Source: Streptomyces longispororuber
Lineage (GTDB): Bacteria > Actinomycetota > Actinomycetes > Streptomycetales > Streptomycetaceae
Length of the DNA stretch: 60,719 nt
NCBI RefSeq assembly: GCF_014656095.1
Contig: NZ_BNBT01000038.1
Coordinates: forward strand, 1 to 60,719
Direction: 5' to 3'
The position numbers were made by a program, and so were the translations under genes. The notes under the pieces are model-generated. The model had not been told where the DNA came from and ran no database searches. It saw only the letters and a program-made list of their open reading frames with translations. How positions within the stretch are numbered: position 1 is the stretch's first letter; each line of letters starts with the position of its first letter. Shown here in pieces: positions 51,570 to 59,881 of the stretch.

Positions 51570-52906
51570 CCGCCGCGCCGGAGGTCCCCGTCGTCCCCGC
51601 CTTCCGGCAGGGGGCGTGGCGGGACTCGCTGGACACCGCGCCCCTGCCGGGCTCCCCCGCCCGCCGCCTGGCGCTGGTCCCGGAGATCGTGGCGCACGCC
51701 GACCGCCGCCGGTGGGAGGCGACCCGCGCGACGCTGCCGCCGCTCACCGGCCGCCGCGCGCGGATCCTCGCCGCGCTGGACCTGTTCGCGCACGGCACGG
51801 TGACCGTCGGCGGCCTCGGCCCGCAGAGCGCGGCGGAGTTCCGTACGGCGCTGTGGCAGAGCGCGGGCCTCCCGGGGCCGCTGGTGGAGCGCTGGTGCGG
51901 CATGCTGCGCGAGGGCGCCGCCCGCCGTGAACCGCCGGACGCCGACGGGGCGCTGGCCCTGGTGGCGCTGCCCGGCAACACCTTCACCTGCCTGGACTCC
52001 GTCCTCGACCAGGCCGAGCGTTCTGCCGCGGTGTGGGTGCGCCCGAGCCGCCGCGAGCCGCTGTCGGCGGCCCGCCTGGTCGCCGCGCTGCTCGCGGCGG
52101 ACTGGCCCCCGGAGCGGATCGGCTTCTACCCCGGCGAACAGCGCGCCCTGCACGGCCTGGTCAAGCTCACCGACCGGCACGTCGTGTACGGCGGCGCGGG
52201 CCTCGCCGCCTCGGTGCGCGGCGCGCCCACGCTCACCCTGCGCGGTCCCGGCCGCGGCTGCGCCCTGCTGCCACCGGGCCTCGCGACGGCGGACGCGGTG
52301 GCCTGGCTGCTGCCGCTGGTCGCCGCCGACTCGGGCCGGTTCTGCAGCAACGTCCGTACCGTGGTCTGCCTGGACCCCGCCGACGCCGAGCCGGTGGCGA
52401 AGGCCCTGGCCACCGCGCTCGACGGCCTGCACCCGGGCCCGGCCCCCGACCCCGCCGCCCGCGACTGGCCGCTCACCGCCTTCCGCGGCCCCGCCGAGGC
52501 CGAGCGGGCCGCCGCCTCCGTGCGCACCCGGCTGCGCCCCGGCGACCGGCTGCTCACCCGCGAACCGGCGGTCGTGCCCGGCCGCGACGGCGAGCTGTAC
52601 GTCCGGCCGCACCTCGTCCTCCTCGACAGCTCCTGGGGCACGGCCGACACCGCGCACCCGCTCGTCGGGCACGAGGTGCCCTTCCCCTTCGCCGCCGTGC
52701 TCGGCGCCACCGCCGACGCCGCGCGCGGGATAGCCGACGGCTCCCTGTTCGTCCACCGCCCGCCGGGCACGCACCCGCCGGGGCCCTCGCATCCGCCGGG
52801 GCCCACGCAGGGACCGCCTGGGTCCGCGCAGGGACCGCCTGGGCCCGCGCAGGGACCGCCGGGTTCCGCACGGCCGCCCTGGGGCCGCCCGCACCCGCCG
52901 CCGTGA
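51566..52906 (+). CDS. Aldehyde dehydrogenase/LuxC-like acyl reductase
   Basis: This 446-residue protein resembles the aldehyde dehydrogenase superfamily, in the branch of acyl-reductases that includes LuxC and phenazine EhpG: LVALPGNTFTCLDSVLDQAERSAAVWVRPS, VVYGGAGLA, the active-site Cys in SGRFCSNVRTVVCLDP (C260) and LVGHEVPFPFAAVLG near the end. It would reduce an activated carboxylate to an aldehyde with NADPH. The following gene encodes a PaaK/LuxE-like adenylating enzyme, the expected partner. The C-terminal 45 residues are Pro/Gly-rich from an in-frame 21-bp repeat. The GTG overlaps the upstream stop. Confidence 0.78.
   Translation: MTAAPEVPVVPAFRQGAWRDSLDTAPLPGSPARRLALVPEIVAHADRRRWEATRATLPPLTGRRARILAALDLFAHGTVTVGGLGPQSAAEFRTALWQSAGLPGPLVERWCGMLREGAARREPPDADGALALVALPGNTFTCLDSVLDQAERSAAVWVRPSRREPLSAARLVAALLAADWPPERIGFYPGEQRALHGLVKLTDRHVVYGGAGLAASVRGAPTLTLRGPGRGCALLPPGLATADAVAWLLPLVAADSGRFCSNVRTVVCLDPADAEPVAKALATALDGLHPGPAPDPAARDWPLTAFRGPAEAERAAASVRTRLRPGDRLLTREPAVVPGRDGELYVRPHLVLLDSSWGTADTAHPLVGHEVPFPFAAVLGATADAARGIADGSLFVHRPPGTHPPGPSHPPGPTQGPPGSAQGPPGPAQGPPGSARPPWGRPHPPP
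52807..52869 (+). repeat. In-frame 21-bp tandem repeat at the end of the reductase gene
   Basis: Three copies of GCAGGGACCGCC followed by TGGGTCCGC, TGGGCCCGC or GGGTTCCGC encode QGPPGSA/QGPPGPA. The frame is maintained, adding a disordered tail. Confidence 0.85.
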
Positions 52907-52979
52907 GCCGCACACCCGCTCCGCCGGGCCCCGCACGTCCGCGCCCCGGCCCGTGACACCGCACCCCAGGAGGAGGCCC

Positions 52980-54128
52980 ATGATCGACACGGCCCGCGAC
53001 GGGCACGCCCCGCAGGTCACGTTCGCCACCCTGTACGACACGCTGCGTGGGCGTGTGCCCGAGCTCGCCGTGGACCTCGACGCGTGGACGCGGCGCATGA
53101 TGCGCTGGCACTTCTCGCCCGACACCGGTTCGCGGTTCTGGGTCTCCCGGCTGCCCCGGCTCGGCTTCGACCCGCTGAAGGACGTCGACGGCTTCGCCGC
53201 CCTGGAGCTCTTCGGCCTCTTCGACAAGGCCGAGCTGCGCGCCGCGAGCGCCCTCGACCTGCGCCCGCGCGGCTACCGCGACCGGCCGTTCCGCGTCTTC
53301 GAGACGGGCGGCACCACCGGCGCGCCCTGCCGGATCGTCAACGTCACGCGTCTCGCGTACGACGTGGAGGTCTACCGCACCGTCCTGGAGGCGCGCGGCG
53401 TCGCGGGCGGCGACGTCCTCGCGATGACGCCGAGCGGCCCGCACGCGTACGGCCACTTCGTGGAGGGCCTCGCGGACAGTTGGCGCGGCGCGGTGTTCGC
53501 CATCGACTTCGACCCGCGCTGGGTGAAGGCGTCCCTGCGCGCGGGCGGCGAGGCCGACGCGTACACCTCCCACCTGGTGGAGCAGACCCTGACGCTGCTG
53601 ACCGCCGAGCGCGTCTCGCTGCTCTTCACGACCTCGCGGCTGCTCCTCGAACTCGCCATGCGGCTGCCGCGTCCGCTGCACACGTACGGCGTCCGCGCGG
53701 TGTGCACGGGCGGCACCACGTGCAGCGCGGCGGAGGCCGCGTTCCTGCGCCAGGAGCACCTCGACGGGGTCCAGTGGATCGACACGTACGGCAACACGCT
53801 GGCGGGCCACGCGCTGCAGGCCGACGCGGTGCCGGGCGCCCCCACGCTGCCCGGGGGCACCGGCCACTCCTACCACCTGCCGCCGCCCTTCGCGGTGTTG
53901 CAGGTCGTCGACCCGCAGGACCCGTGGCGCGAGGTGGCGCGCGGGGAGCGCGGCCGGGTGCGGGTCACCACCCTCCTCGAAGACCTCTTCCTGCCCAACC
54001 TCCTCGAACGGGACAGCGCCATCAGGACGGGGCCCCACCCGTGGTTCCCCTGGGACGGCGTGGCGGCCGTCCAACCCTTCCGCGACGGACCGACCGGCGG
54101 CGGGGAGGCGGTCGAAGGCGTCTACTGA
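52980..54128 (+). CDS. PaaK/LuxE-like acyl-adenylating enzyme (EhpF-type)
   Basis: This 382-residue protein fits the short ANL superfamily branch of PaaK, LuxE and the phenazine enzyme EhpF: a P-loop-like FETGGTTGAPCRIVN (about residue 108), an AVCTGGTTCSAAEAAFL segment, and QWIDTYGNTLAGHALQ in place of the usual YGxTE motif. It should activate a carboxylic acid as an acyl-adenylate. EhpF and its reductase partner turn a phenazine carboxylate into an aldehyde, and the present pair is a plausible analogue. The C-terminal ANL lobe is short and lacks a clear catalytic Lys, as in EhpF-type enzymes. AGGAGGAGG lies four bases before the ATG. Confidence 0.78.
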   Translation: MIDTARDGHAPQVTFATLYDTLRGRVPELAVDLDAWTRRMMRWHFSPDTGSRFWVSRLPRLGFDPLKDVDGFAALELFGLFDKAELRAASALDLRPRGYRDRPFRVFETGGTTGAPCRIVNVTRLAYDVEVYRTVLEARGVAGGDVLAMTPSGPHAYGHFVEGLADSWRGAVFAIDFDPRWVKASLRAGGEADAYTSHLVEQTLTLLTAERVSLLFTTSRLLLELAMRLPRPLHTYGVRAVCTGGTTCSAAEAAFLRQEHLDGVQWIDTYGNTLAGHALQADAVPGAPTLPGGTGHSYHLPPPFAVLQVVDPQDPWREVARGERGRVRVTTLLEDLFLPNLLERDSAIRTGPHPWFPWDGVAAVQPFRDGPTGGGEAVEGVY

Positions 54129-54260
54129 ACCGCCCGGGGCCCGGGTGCCACCCCGCCGTCGACGTCTGCCGCCCCACTGTCGACGGCCCCTCGCCCGGGT
54201 GCCCCCCTCAGGCGCCGGTCCCCGTCGGTTTCTCGACCACCCCTGACGTAAGGACTTCTC

Positions 54261-55118
54261 GTGCTTCTCTCGTCGAACGGTGTGCCCATACCCTTCTCGC
54301 CGGAGCTCTTCGGGCCGCTGCGCGCCACCGGCACCTCCCCGCTGCCGGACCCCGCCGCCCTGCGGGAGCGGCTGCGCGCGGACGGCTACCTGTACCTGCC
54401 GGGGTTCCTGGACCGCGAGGAGGTCCTGCGGCTGCGCGCCGCCTACTTCGCGCGGCTGCCCCGCGCCTACCTCGCGCCGGGCACCACCCCCAGGGAGGGC
54501 GTGTTCTCCGGCCACGTGCCACCGGAGCTGCCCGAGCACGGCGTGGCCGGGCACCCCGCGCACGCCTTCGTGCGCTCGCGGACCTTCGACCGGTTCGTCG
54601 GCGACCCCCGCCTCGCCCGGCTCGCCGCCGACCTGCTGGGCGGCGACGCCCGGATGCTGCCGCGCCGCATCCTGCGCCACTTCCACCGGGGCACCCGCCG
54701 GGCCTCGCGCGCCCACGTCGACTTCGACTACATGGACCGGGGCTCCCCCCGGGTCGTCACGATGTGGATCCCCGTGGGCGACTGCCCGCCGCGGTCGGGC
54801 GCCCTGGTGTACCTGGAGGGCTCGCACACGCTGCCCCCGGAGGCCTACGAGCCGCTGCGCGACACCACCGACCGGCCCGGTGACCGGCGCCAGATCTGCC
54901 ACGACCTGGAGTTCACCGCGCGCAGCCTGGGCCGCCGCTGGCTGTGCGCGGACTTCGCGGCGGGTGATCTGATGGTGCACGTACCGAGCGTCATCCACGC
55001 GTCCCTGGACACCACCACGGAGGCGATGCGCCTCTCCGTCGACACCCGCTTCGTCCGCCGGGACGACACCCCGGACCCGCGCTGGCTGCGCCCTTGGTCG
55101 GCGGACGACGGGGCGTGA
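54261..55118 (+). CDS. Phytanoyl-CoA dioxygenase (PhyH)-family Fe(II)/2-oxoglutarate oxygenase
   Basis: This 285-residue protein has the PhyH fold signatures: LRADGYLYLPGFLDREEVLRLRAAYF at the N-terminus, the iron-binding HxD in SRAHVDFDYMDRG (H152, D154), a distal His in MVHVPSVIHASLDTTTE (H246) and RLSVDTRF with the Arg that holds 2-oxoglutarate. It would hydroxylate or otherwise oxidise a substrate of the cluster, as KanJ does in kanamycin biosynthesis. The GTG at 54261 follows TAAGGA. The gene ends the rightward part of the cluster; a repeat-rich gap follows. Confidence 0.85.
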   Translation: MLLSSNGVPIPFSPELFGPLRATGTSPLPDPAALRERLRADGYLYLPGFLDREEVLRLRAAYFARLPRAYLAPGTTPREGVFSGHVPPELPEHGVAGHPAHAFVRSRTFDRFVGDPRLARLAADLLGGDARMLPRRILRHFHRGTRRASRAHVDFDYMDRGSPRVVTMWIPVGDCPPRSGALVYLEGSHTLPPEAYEPLRDTTDRPGDRRQICHDLEFTARSLGRRWLCADFAAGDLMVHVPSVIHASLDTTTEAMRLSVDTRFVRRDDTPDPRWLRPWSADDGA

Positions 55119-55158
55119 AGGGCGCGCGGGACGCCGCGCGAGGGGCGCGGGTGCCCCG

Positions 55159-55300
55159 CGTGAGGAGCGCGTACCATCCCGCGCGAGGCGGGGAGCGCCC
55201 CGCGTGAGGAGCGCGTCGTACGCCGCCTGAGGAGCACGCGGTACTGGGCGTGAGGAGCGCACGGTACTGGGCGTGAGGAGCGCCCGTCGCCCCGCGCGCG
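55159..55300. repeat. About 23-bp tandem repeat, 5 copies, between convergent genes
   Basis: Units of the form CGTGAGGAGCGC(A/G)(C)GGTACTGGG, with variation, recur about every 22-24 bp from 55159 to 55300, between the PhyH gene and the convergent Gfo/Idh/MocA gene. No gene is seen in 55119-55372. Confidence 0.75.
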
Positions 55301-55372
55301 GAGCGTCCGGTACGCCGTTACGGGGCTGCGTGTCCGACCGGCCGGGCCCCTGCCCGAACAGCCGTGGCGGCG

Positions 55373-56323
55373 CTATCTCCGGGAGGTCGCGGCCGGGTCC
55401 CCGGCGGCCACGATGACCTCGTCGACGACACGGGCGTCCGCCACCGGGCACACCGGCGGCCGCCCGGTTCCGACCGCGTCGACGAAGTCGGCGACGAGGG
55501 GTTCGTGCGGGTTGGCCGCCGGCGGCAGGGTCGCCTCCCACGAACCGTCCGGGCCCCGGGACCGCAGCCGGCCGCTGTCGAGCGGGTCGAGCGTCAGGGT
55601 GCGGCCACCGCCGCTGAACTCCATCCGGTCCACGGGCGGTTCGTCGCTCCACTCCGCGAGGAGGCGCGCCCGCACCCCGGAGGCCCAGCGCAGCTCGACC
55701 TCGGCCCGGCGCTCGGCGCCCAGCGGGAAGCGGTGCGTCAGGGACCCCCGTACGGCGGCCGGGCGCCCGAAGAGCAGCACGAGCAGGTCGATCCGGTGGC
55801 TGCCCGCGTCCGCGAGCACCCCGCCGCCCGAGACGGCCGGGTCGGTGCGCCAGCGCATCGGATGGTCCGGCCCCGGGTCGAAGGCGCAGCGGAACCGCAC
55901 GTCCACGCGCGCGGGCGTCCACCCGTCCAGCTCCGCCCGCAGCCGGCGGACGGCCGGGGCGAGCCTGCGGTAGTACGCGACCCCGGCGCACGGCCCGTCC
56001 AGCGCGCCGGTGCGTGCGTCGACGGCCGCGGCCAGGGCTCCGGCGAGCGGCTTCTCGACGAGCACCGGCAGCCCGGCCGCCGCGGCGGCGCGCGCCAGCG
56101 GCACATGGCGTACCACGGGGGTCGCCACGTACACCGCGTCCACCCCGCGCAGCAGGGCGCGCTCGTCGCCGCCCGCAGCGGGCACGCCGTGCCGGGCGGC
56201 GACGCGGGCCGCCCGCTCCGAGTCGCGCCCCCACAGGTACGCCACTTCCTCGTCGAGGGCCCGCAGCGCGGGCAGCACCCGCCGCTCGACGACGTCGCCG
56301 TACCCGGCGACGCCCCACCTCAT
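55373..56323 (-). CDS. Gfo/Idh/MocA-family oxidoreductase
   Basis: This 316-residue protein begins with a Rossmann fold (RWGVAGYGDVVERRVLPAL), has the EKP motif (VLVEKPLAGALA, about residue 95) with the catalytic-region Lys, and LADAGSHRIDLLVLLFG, whose D and H are the conserved acid/base pair. It probably oxidises or reduces a hydroxyl of a sugar or cyclitol with NAD(P). It lies 13 bp downstream of an alcohol dehydrogenase gene on the same strand, and both face the rightward cluster. Membership in that cluster is inferred from enzyme type and proximity. Confidence 0.87.
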   Translation of the reverse strand: MRWGVAGYGDVVERRVLPALRALDEEVAYLWGRDSERAARVAARHGVPAAGGDERALLRGVDAVYVATPVVRHVPLARAAAAAGLPVLVEKPLAGALAAAVDARTGALDGPCAGVAYYRRLAPAVRRLRAELDGWTPARVDVRFRCAFDPGPDHPMRWRTDPAVSGGGVLADAGSHRIDLLVLLFGRPAAVRGSLTHRFPLGAERRAEVELRWASGVRARLLAEWSDEPPVDRMEFSGGGRTLTLDPLDSGRLRSRGPDGSWEATLPPAANPHEPLVADFVDAVGTGRPPVCPVADARVVDEVIVAAGDPAATSRR

Positions 56324-56336
56324 CGCTCCGCCGCCG

Positions 56337-57359
56337 TCACGGGACGACGACCACCTTCAGGGTCTTCGGCGGCGGCCCGTCGTACGGCGCGCGCTCCGCG
56401 TCCGGGTACAGCGACCTGCTGGCGGAGAGCTGCTCCATCGCCTTGGGCAGCTCGTCGAGGGCGTACGTGTGGGTGTGCAGGTCGGGCAGGCGCAGCAGGT
56501 CCGTACGGCGGTGGGCGAGGCGTTCGGCGACGGCCAGCGCCTCGGCGCGCGCGGTGTCCACGGGCTCGGCCGAGCTGTGCACGCGCAGGCCCTTGCGCTC
56601 CCACGTCACCAGGTCGACGGTGACGTGCGTGTCGACGTGGTGGGTGCCGAGCATGACGACGAGGCCGTTCTGCCGGACCAGTCCGACGCAGGCGTTGAGC
56701 GTCGTGGGCGTGCCGACGGCGTCGACCGCCACGTCGTACTCCTCCCCCTCGGCCGCGAACTCCTCCTTCAGTGCCGCCAGTTGCGCCGCGCTGCCGTCGA
56801 CCCGGCGCACGGCGTCGGCGCCCGCCCGCGTGGAGCGCTCCAGGCGCCACGCGTCGAGGTCGACGGCGGTGACGTGCGCGGCGCCGCGCCACACCGCCAT
56901 GCGCAACGCCATCTGGCCGACCGGCCCCTGCCCGATCACCACGACCCGGTCGCCGAGCGTGACCCCGCGCGTGGCGTGCACCGCGAGCGGCAGCAGTTGC
57001 AGCATGGAGCCCTGCTCGAAGGGCACGGAGTCGGGCAGCGCGCCGACGGCTATCTCCCGCGCCAGGGCGAACTCGGCGTACCCGGAGGTCAGCGGGGTGC
57101 GCACGAACACGCGCCGCCCCGGCGCGACCCGGGTGACGCCGGGTCCGACGGCCTCGACGACCCCGGCGATCTCGTGGCCGTAGCAGCCGGTCGCGCAGTG
57201 GTCCCTGAGGCCGTAGTAGTGGTAGTAGGCGAGGTCGCTGCGGTTGCAGACGCTGCACGCCCGGACGCGGACGAGCACCTGCCCCGGTCCGGGCTCCGGC
57301 ACGGGGGCGTCCGTGACCAGCCTGATGTCGCGCCGTCCGACAAGTTCGTACCGCCGCAA
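56337..57359 (-). CDS. Zinc-type alcohol dehydrogenase (MDR)
   Basis: This 340-residue medium-chain dehydrogenase has VRVRACSVCNRSDLAYYHYYG (a Cys at the catalytic zinc position), CYGHEIAGVVEAVGPGV (GHE zinc ligands) and the cofactor motif RVVVIGQGPVGQMALRMAVWRGA. The structural-zinc lobe cysteines are absent. It likely oxidises a polyol or cyclitol hydroxyl. The TTG at 57359 is preceded by GAGGAGG at good spacing; a longer frame to 57599 has no support. It begins a two-gene unit with the Gfo/Idh/MocA gene. Confidence 0.85.
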   Translation of the reverse strand: MRRYELVGRRDIRLVTDAPVPEPGPGQVLVRVRACSVCNRSDLAYYHYYGLRDHCATGCYGHEIAGVVEAVGPGVTRVAPGRRVFVRTPLTSGYAEFALAREIAVGALPDSVPFEQGSMLQLLPLAVHATRGVTLGDRVVVIGQGPVGQMALRMAVWRGAAHVTAVDLDAWRLERSTRAGADAVRRVDGSAAQLAALKEEFAAEGEEYDVAVDAVGTPTTLNACVGLVRQNGLVVMLGTHHVDTHVTVDLVTWERKGLRVHSSAEPVDTARAEALAVAERLAHRRTDLLRLPDLHTHTYALDELPKAMEQLSASRSLYPDAERAPYDGPPPKTLKVVVVP

Positions 57360-57586
57360 GGGTCCTCCTCGGCTCGCTCGAGCCCGGCCCGGGTCCGTCG
57401 GAAGGAATTCCACCGCGCGCACGGGTGTCCGACAAGGTCGCCTTGTGGCGACGGGCCGCGGAACGAAGCGGAGAGCTGAGCGAGAGCTGAGCGGAGAGTG
57501 AAGCGGAGTGGGAGCGTCCACCGCCGGTGGGCCGGGCACCCCCGCCGGTCGCCGGTTCACCTGCCGTTTTCTGGCAGTTGCATGCC

Positions 57587-57635
57587 TTGACAGCCTCAAA
57601 CGGGCTGAGTCAACATCCGATTGGCCTGTACCAAG
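57587..57635 (+). promoter_or_regulatory. Predicted promoter with DasR-like (dre) site upstream of nagZ-like gene
   Basis: TTGACA (57587-57592) and CAACAT (57611-57616) are 18 bp apart. Just downstream, TTGGCCTGTACCAA (57621-57634) resembles the DasR consensus core TGGTCTAGACCA (nine of twelve core bases). DasR represses GlcNAc and chitin genes in Streptomyces, so a site before a beta-N-acetylhexosaminidase is sensible. Transcription would start about 225 bp before the ATG. Confidence 0.5.
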
Positions 57636-57720
57636 TCGCTCCGGGGCGGAGACATGCGGGGTGCGTCCGCGTCACCGGGTCGCCGCGGCACCACGGCGCA
57701 GGGCACGGCACCGACGCACC

Positions 57721-57778
57721 GGCTCACTGGCACTGGCTCACTGGCACTGGCTCACTGGCTCACTGGCTCACTGGCTCA
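57721..57778. repeat. 8-bp tandem repeat (CACTGGCT) in the leader of the nagZ-like gene
   Basis: GGCTCACT units, some with an inserted GGCACT, repeat seven or so times without interruption from 57721 to 57778, about 70 bp before the ATG. If the promoter at 57587 is used, the array is in the 5' untranslated region. Confidence 0.9.
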
Positions 57779-57846
57779 CGCGACTCCCCGAGTTCCGCAG
57801 CTCTCCCGTCTCTCTCGTCTCTCCCGTCTTCCCCGGAGGTCCCGGC

Positions 57847-59460
57847 ATGGTCCCGAGCAGTCACCCGGCGCTGGAGCGACTCGCCAACTCCGTGCTCCAG
57901 CCGGGGTTCGTGGGGACGACCGCGCCCCCCGACTGGCTGCGCCGCAGGATCGCCGAAGGGCTGGGCGCCGTGGTCCTCTTCGGCCGGAACATCGTCACCC
58001 CGGAGCAGGTCGCCGTGCTCACCGCCGCGCTGCGCGCCGAGAACCCGGACCTGATCATCGCCGTCGACGAGGAGGCGGGCGACGTGACCCGCATGGAGGC
58101 GTGGACCGGCGCCTCCAGACCGGGCAACCTCGCCCTCGGCGCCGTCGACGACATCGACCTCACCGAGCGCGTGGCCCACGACATCGGCCGCGAGCTCCAC
58201 GCGGCGGGCGTCACGCTGAACTACGCGCCCAGCGCCGACGTGAACTCCAACCCCCTCAACCCGGTGATCGGCGTGCGCTCCTTCGGCGCCCGCACGGACG
58301 TCGTCTCCCGCCACACCGCCGCCTGGATCCGCGGCCTGCAGTCCGCCGGGGTCGCCGCCTGTGCCAAGCACTTCCCCGGCCACGGCGACACCGTCGTGGA
58401 TCCGCACTTCGGCCTGCCGCAGGTCGGCGGCGGGGCCGAGGAGATCGCGCGTACCGCGCTGCCGCCGTTCATCGCCGCGATGGAGTCGGGCGTACGGGCC
58501 GTCATGACGGCGCACCTCCTGGTGCCGGCGTACGACCCCGCGCTGCCCGCGACGCTCAGCCCCCGCATCCTGGAGGACCTGCTCCGCGGCGAGCTGGGCT
58601 TCGACGGCATGGTGGTCACGGACGGCATCGAGATGGGCGCGGTCACCGACCGGTACGGCATCGACGGGGCCGCGGTCATGGCCGTCGCGGGCGGTGTGGA
58701 CGCGGTCTGCGTGGGCGGCGAGAACGCCGACCGGTCGACCGTGGAGCTGCTCACGAACGCGCTCGTGCGGGCCGTGCTGGAGGGTGCCCTGCCGGAGGAC
58801 CGGCTCGCGGAGGCGAGTACGCGGGTACGGACGTTCGCGGCCTGGTCGGGGGCGTGGTCGCGGACCGTGGCGCGAGGGCCGGGGACGGGCGGCGGCTCCG
58901 AGGTCGGCCTGGAGGCGGCGCGGCGGGCGGTACGCCTCAGCCGACGGGGGTTCCCGGCCACCGGCCCGGCCCCGGAGGCCGGCGCGGAGCCGCTGCTGCC
59001 GCTCGGCGCGGGCACGCACGTCGTGGAGCTCTCCCCGGTGATGAACCCGGCCGTGGACGGGGGCACCCCCTGGGGGGTGGCGGACCCGCTGCGCGCCCTG
59101 CGCCCGGACACGACCTCCGTACGGCTGACGGAACCCGAGGCCAGCGGCTCCGACGACGTGCTGGACCGGTCGGCCCTCGCACCGGCGCGCGGCCGGACCC
59201 TCGTGGTGGTCGTACGCGACGCGGCCCGGCACCGCTGGATGTCCGAGGCCCTCGCCCGGCTGCTGCGCCTGCGGCCGGACGCCGTCGTCGTGGAGATGGG
59301 CGTCCCGACGGGCGCCGCCCTCGGCGCCGTCCACCTGGTCACCCACGGAGCGACCCGGGTCTCGGGCGTCGCGGCGGCGGAGCTCCTCGCGGGCGTGCCC
59401 CGGCACACCACCTCCCGGACCCTCACGGCCCCGGGCCAGGTGGGAACGCTGGTGCCCTGA
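57847..59460 (+). CDS. GH3-family beta-N-acetylhexosaminidase (NagZ-like)
   Basis: This 537-residue protein has a complete GH3 N-terminal domain: GLGAVVLFGRNIVTPEQV, VDEEAGDVTRMEAW, the NagZ signature KHFPGHGDTVVDPHFGLP (about residues 176-193) and the region with the nucleophile Asp in MVVTDGIEMGAVTDRYG (about 260). After about residue 340 a second domain with a Rossmann-like look follows, as in two-domain actinobacterial NagZ enzymes. It should remove beta-GlcNAc from cell-wall or chitin fragments. There is no clear signal peptide. The ATG follows GGAGGT by six bases. A dre-like site upstream suggests control by GlcNAc metabolism. Confidence 0.9.
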   Translation: MVPSSHPALERLANSVLQPGFVGTTAPPDWLRRRIAEGLGAVVLFGRNIVTPEQVAVLTAALRAENPDLIIAVDEEAGDVTRMEAWTGASRPGNLALGAVDDIDLTERVAHDIGRELHAAGVTLNYAPSADVNSNPLNPVIGVRSFGARTDVVSRHTAAWIRGLQSAGVAACAKHFPGHGDTVVDPHFGLPQVGGGAEEIARTALPPFIAAMESGVRAVMTAHLLVPAYDPALPATLSPRILEDLLRGELGFDGMVVTDGIEMGAVTDRYGIDGAAVMAVAGGVDAVCVGGENADRSTVELLTNALVRAVLEGALPEDRLAEASTRVRTFAAWSGAWSRTVARGPGTGGGSEVGLEAARRAVRLSRRGFPATGPAPEAGAEPLLPLGAGTHVVELSPVMNPAVDGGTPWGVADPLRALRPDTTSVRLTEPEASGSDDVLDRSALAPARGRTLVVVVRDAARHRWMSEALARLLRLRPDAVVVEMGVPTGAALGAVHLVTHGATRVSGVAAAELLAGVPRHTTSRTLTAPGQVGTLVP

Positions 59461-59671
59461 GGACACCGCGTGGCCGCACTGGAACCGGCACCGGTCCCCC
59501 CTCGACTCCAACGTGTTCTGATCCATGAACACACGGTAAGGGCGACCACTGACAATCGACGTCGGCGTCCGGATCCGGGCGGAGGGGTGCAGAACGCTGC
59601 CGAGCAGCGCTGGGCGGTGCGGGACGGCGCCTGCTGGGCACGCGCCCCCGTCGACGCCGCCCGGAAAACAG

Positions 59672-59698
59672 AAAAACCCCAGATCAACTGGGGTTTTT
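59672..59698. terminator. Rho-independent bidirectional terminator
   Basis: AAAAACCCCAG and CTGGGGTTTTT (11 bp, perfect) flank a 5-base loop, giving T-runs on both strands. It lies just downstream of the tRNA 3' fragment on the minus strand and so is probably the original terminator of that tRNA gene. Confidence 0.93.
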
Positions 59699-59701
59699 CG
59701 C

Positions 59702-59725
59702 TGGTGTCCGAGGGGGGACTTGAAC
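59702..59725 (-). tRNA. 3' fragment of a tRNA gene (T-loop to CCA), probable attachment site
   Basis: Read on the minus strand, the sequence runs GTTCAAGTC, CCCCC, CTCGGAC, A, CCA: a T-loop, the 3' half of a GC-rich T-stem, the 3' half of an acceptor stem, discriminator and encoded CCA. The bases before it (GAGA) cannot pair with the T-stem, and no D- or anticodon arms are found upstream, so it is a fragment, not a gene. A native terminator follows. This is the usual trace of an element integrated at a tRNA 3' end. The isotype cannot be determined. Confidence 0.8.
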
Positions 59726-59881
59726 TCTCCTCTCGGGCACCAGCTCATTGGTTGGTTGACCTGCGGGAACGCATGATCTGGCCGCCCTTCGGACCTACGC
59801 GGGTTGGTCACCCTCACCTGCTGCTTCTGCCCGTTCCTGGCCGCTGTTGGTCATGCGTTGGTCACGTGGCTAAGGGAGTAG

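Larger units (their letters stand above)
57360..57846. other. 487-bp divergent promoter region between the dehydrogenase and nagZ-like gene
   Basis: It contains no gene. Near its middle is a promoter with a DasR-like site and near its right end an 8-bp tandem repeat (entries below). The dehydrogenase promoter should lie in 57360-57560; no obvious hexamers are seen. Confidence 0.6.

Noticed and set aside
49428..57359. Aminoglycoside (2-deoxystreptamine) cluster, suggested by DegT, Gfo/Idh/MocA, zinc dehydrogenase, radical SAM and PhyH
   Set aside because: The enzyme types overlap but there is no 2-deoxy-scyllo-inosose synthase, glycosyltransferase or resistance gene in the window; the acid reductase pair does not fit either. 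Kept only as a possible analogy.
59700..59790. A complete tRNA gene on the minus strand
   Set aside because: Only the T-loop to CCA part is present; the 5' T-stem bases do not pair and no anticodon or D arm can be folded upstream.
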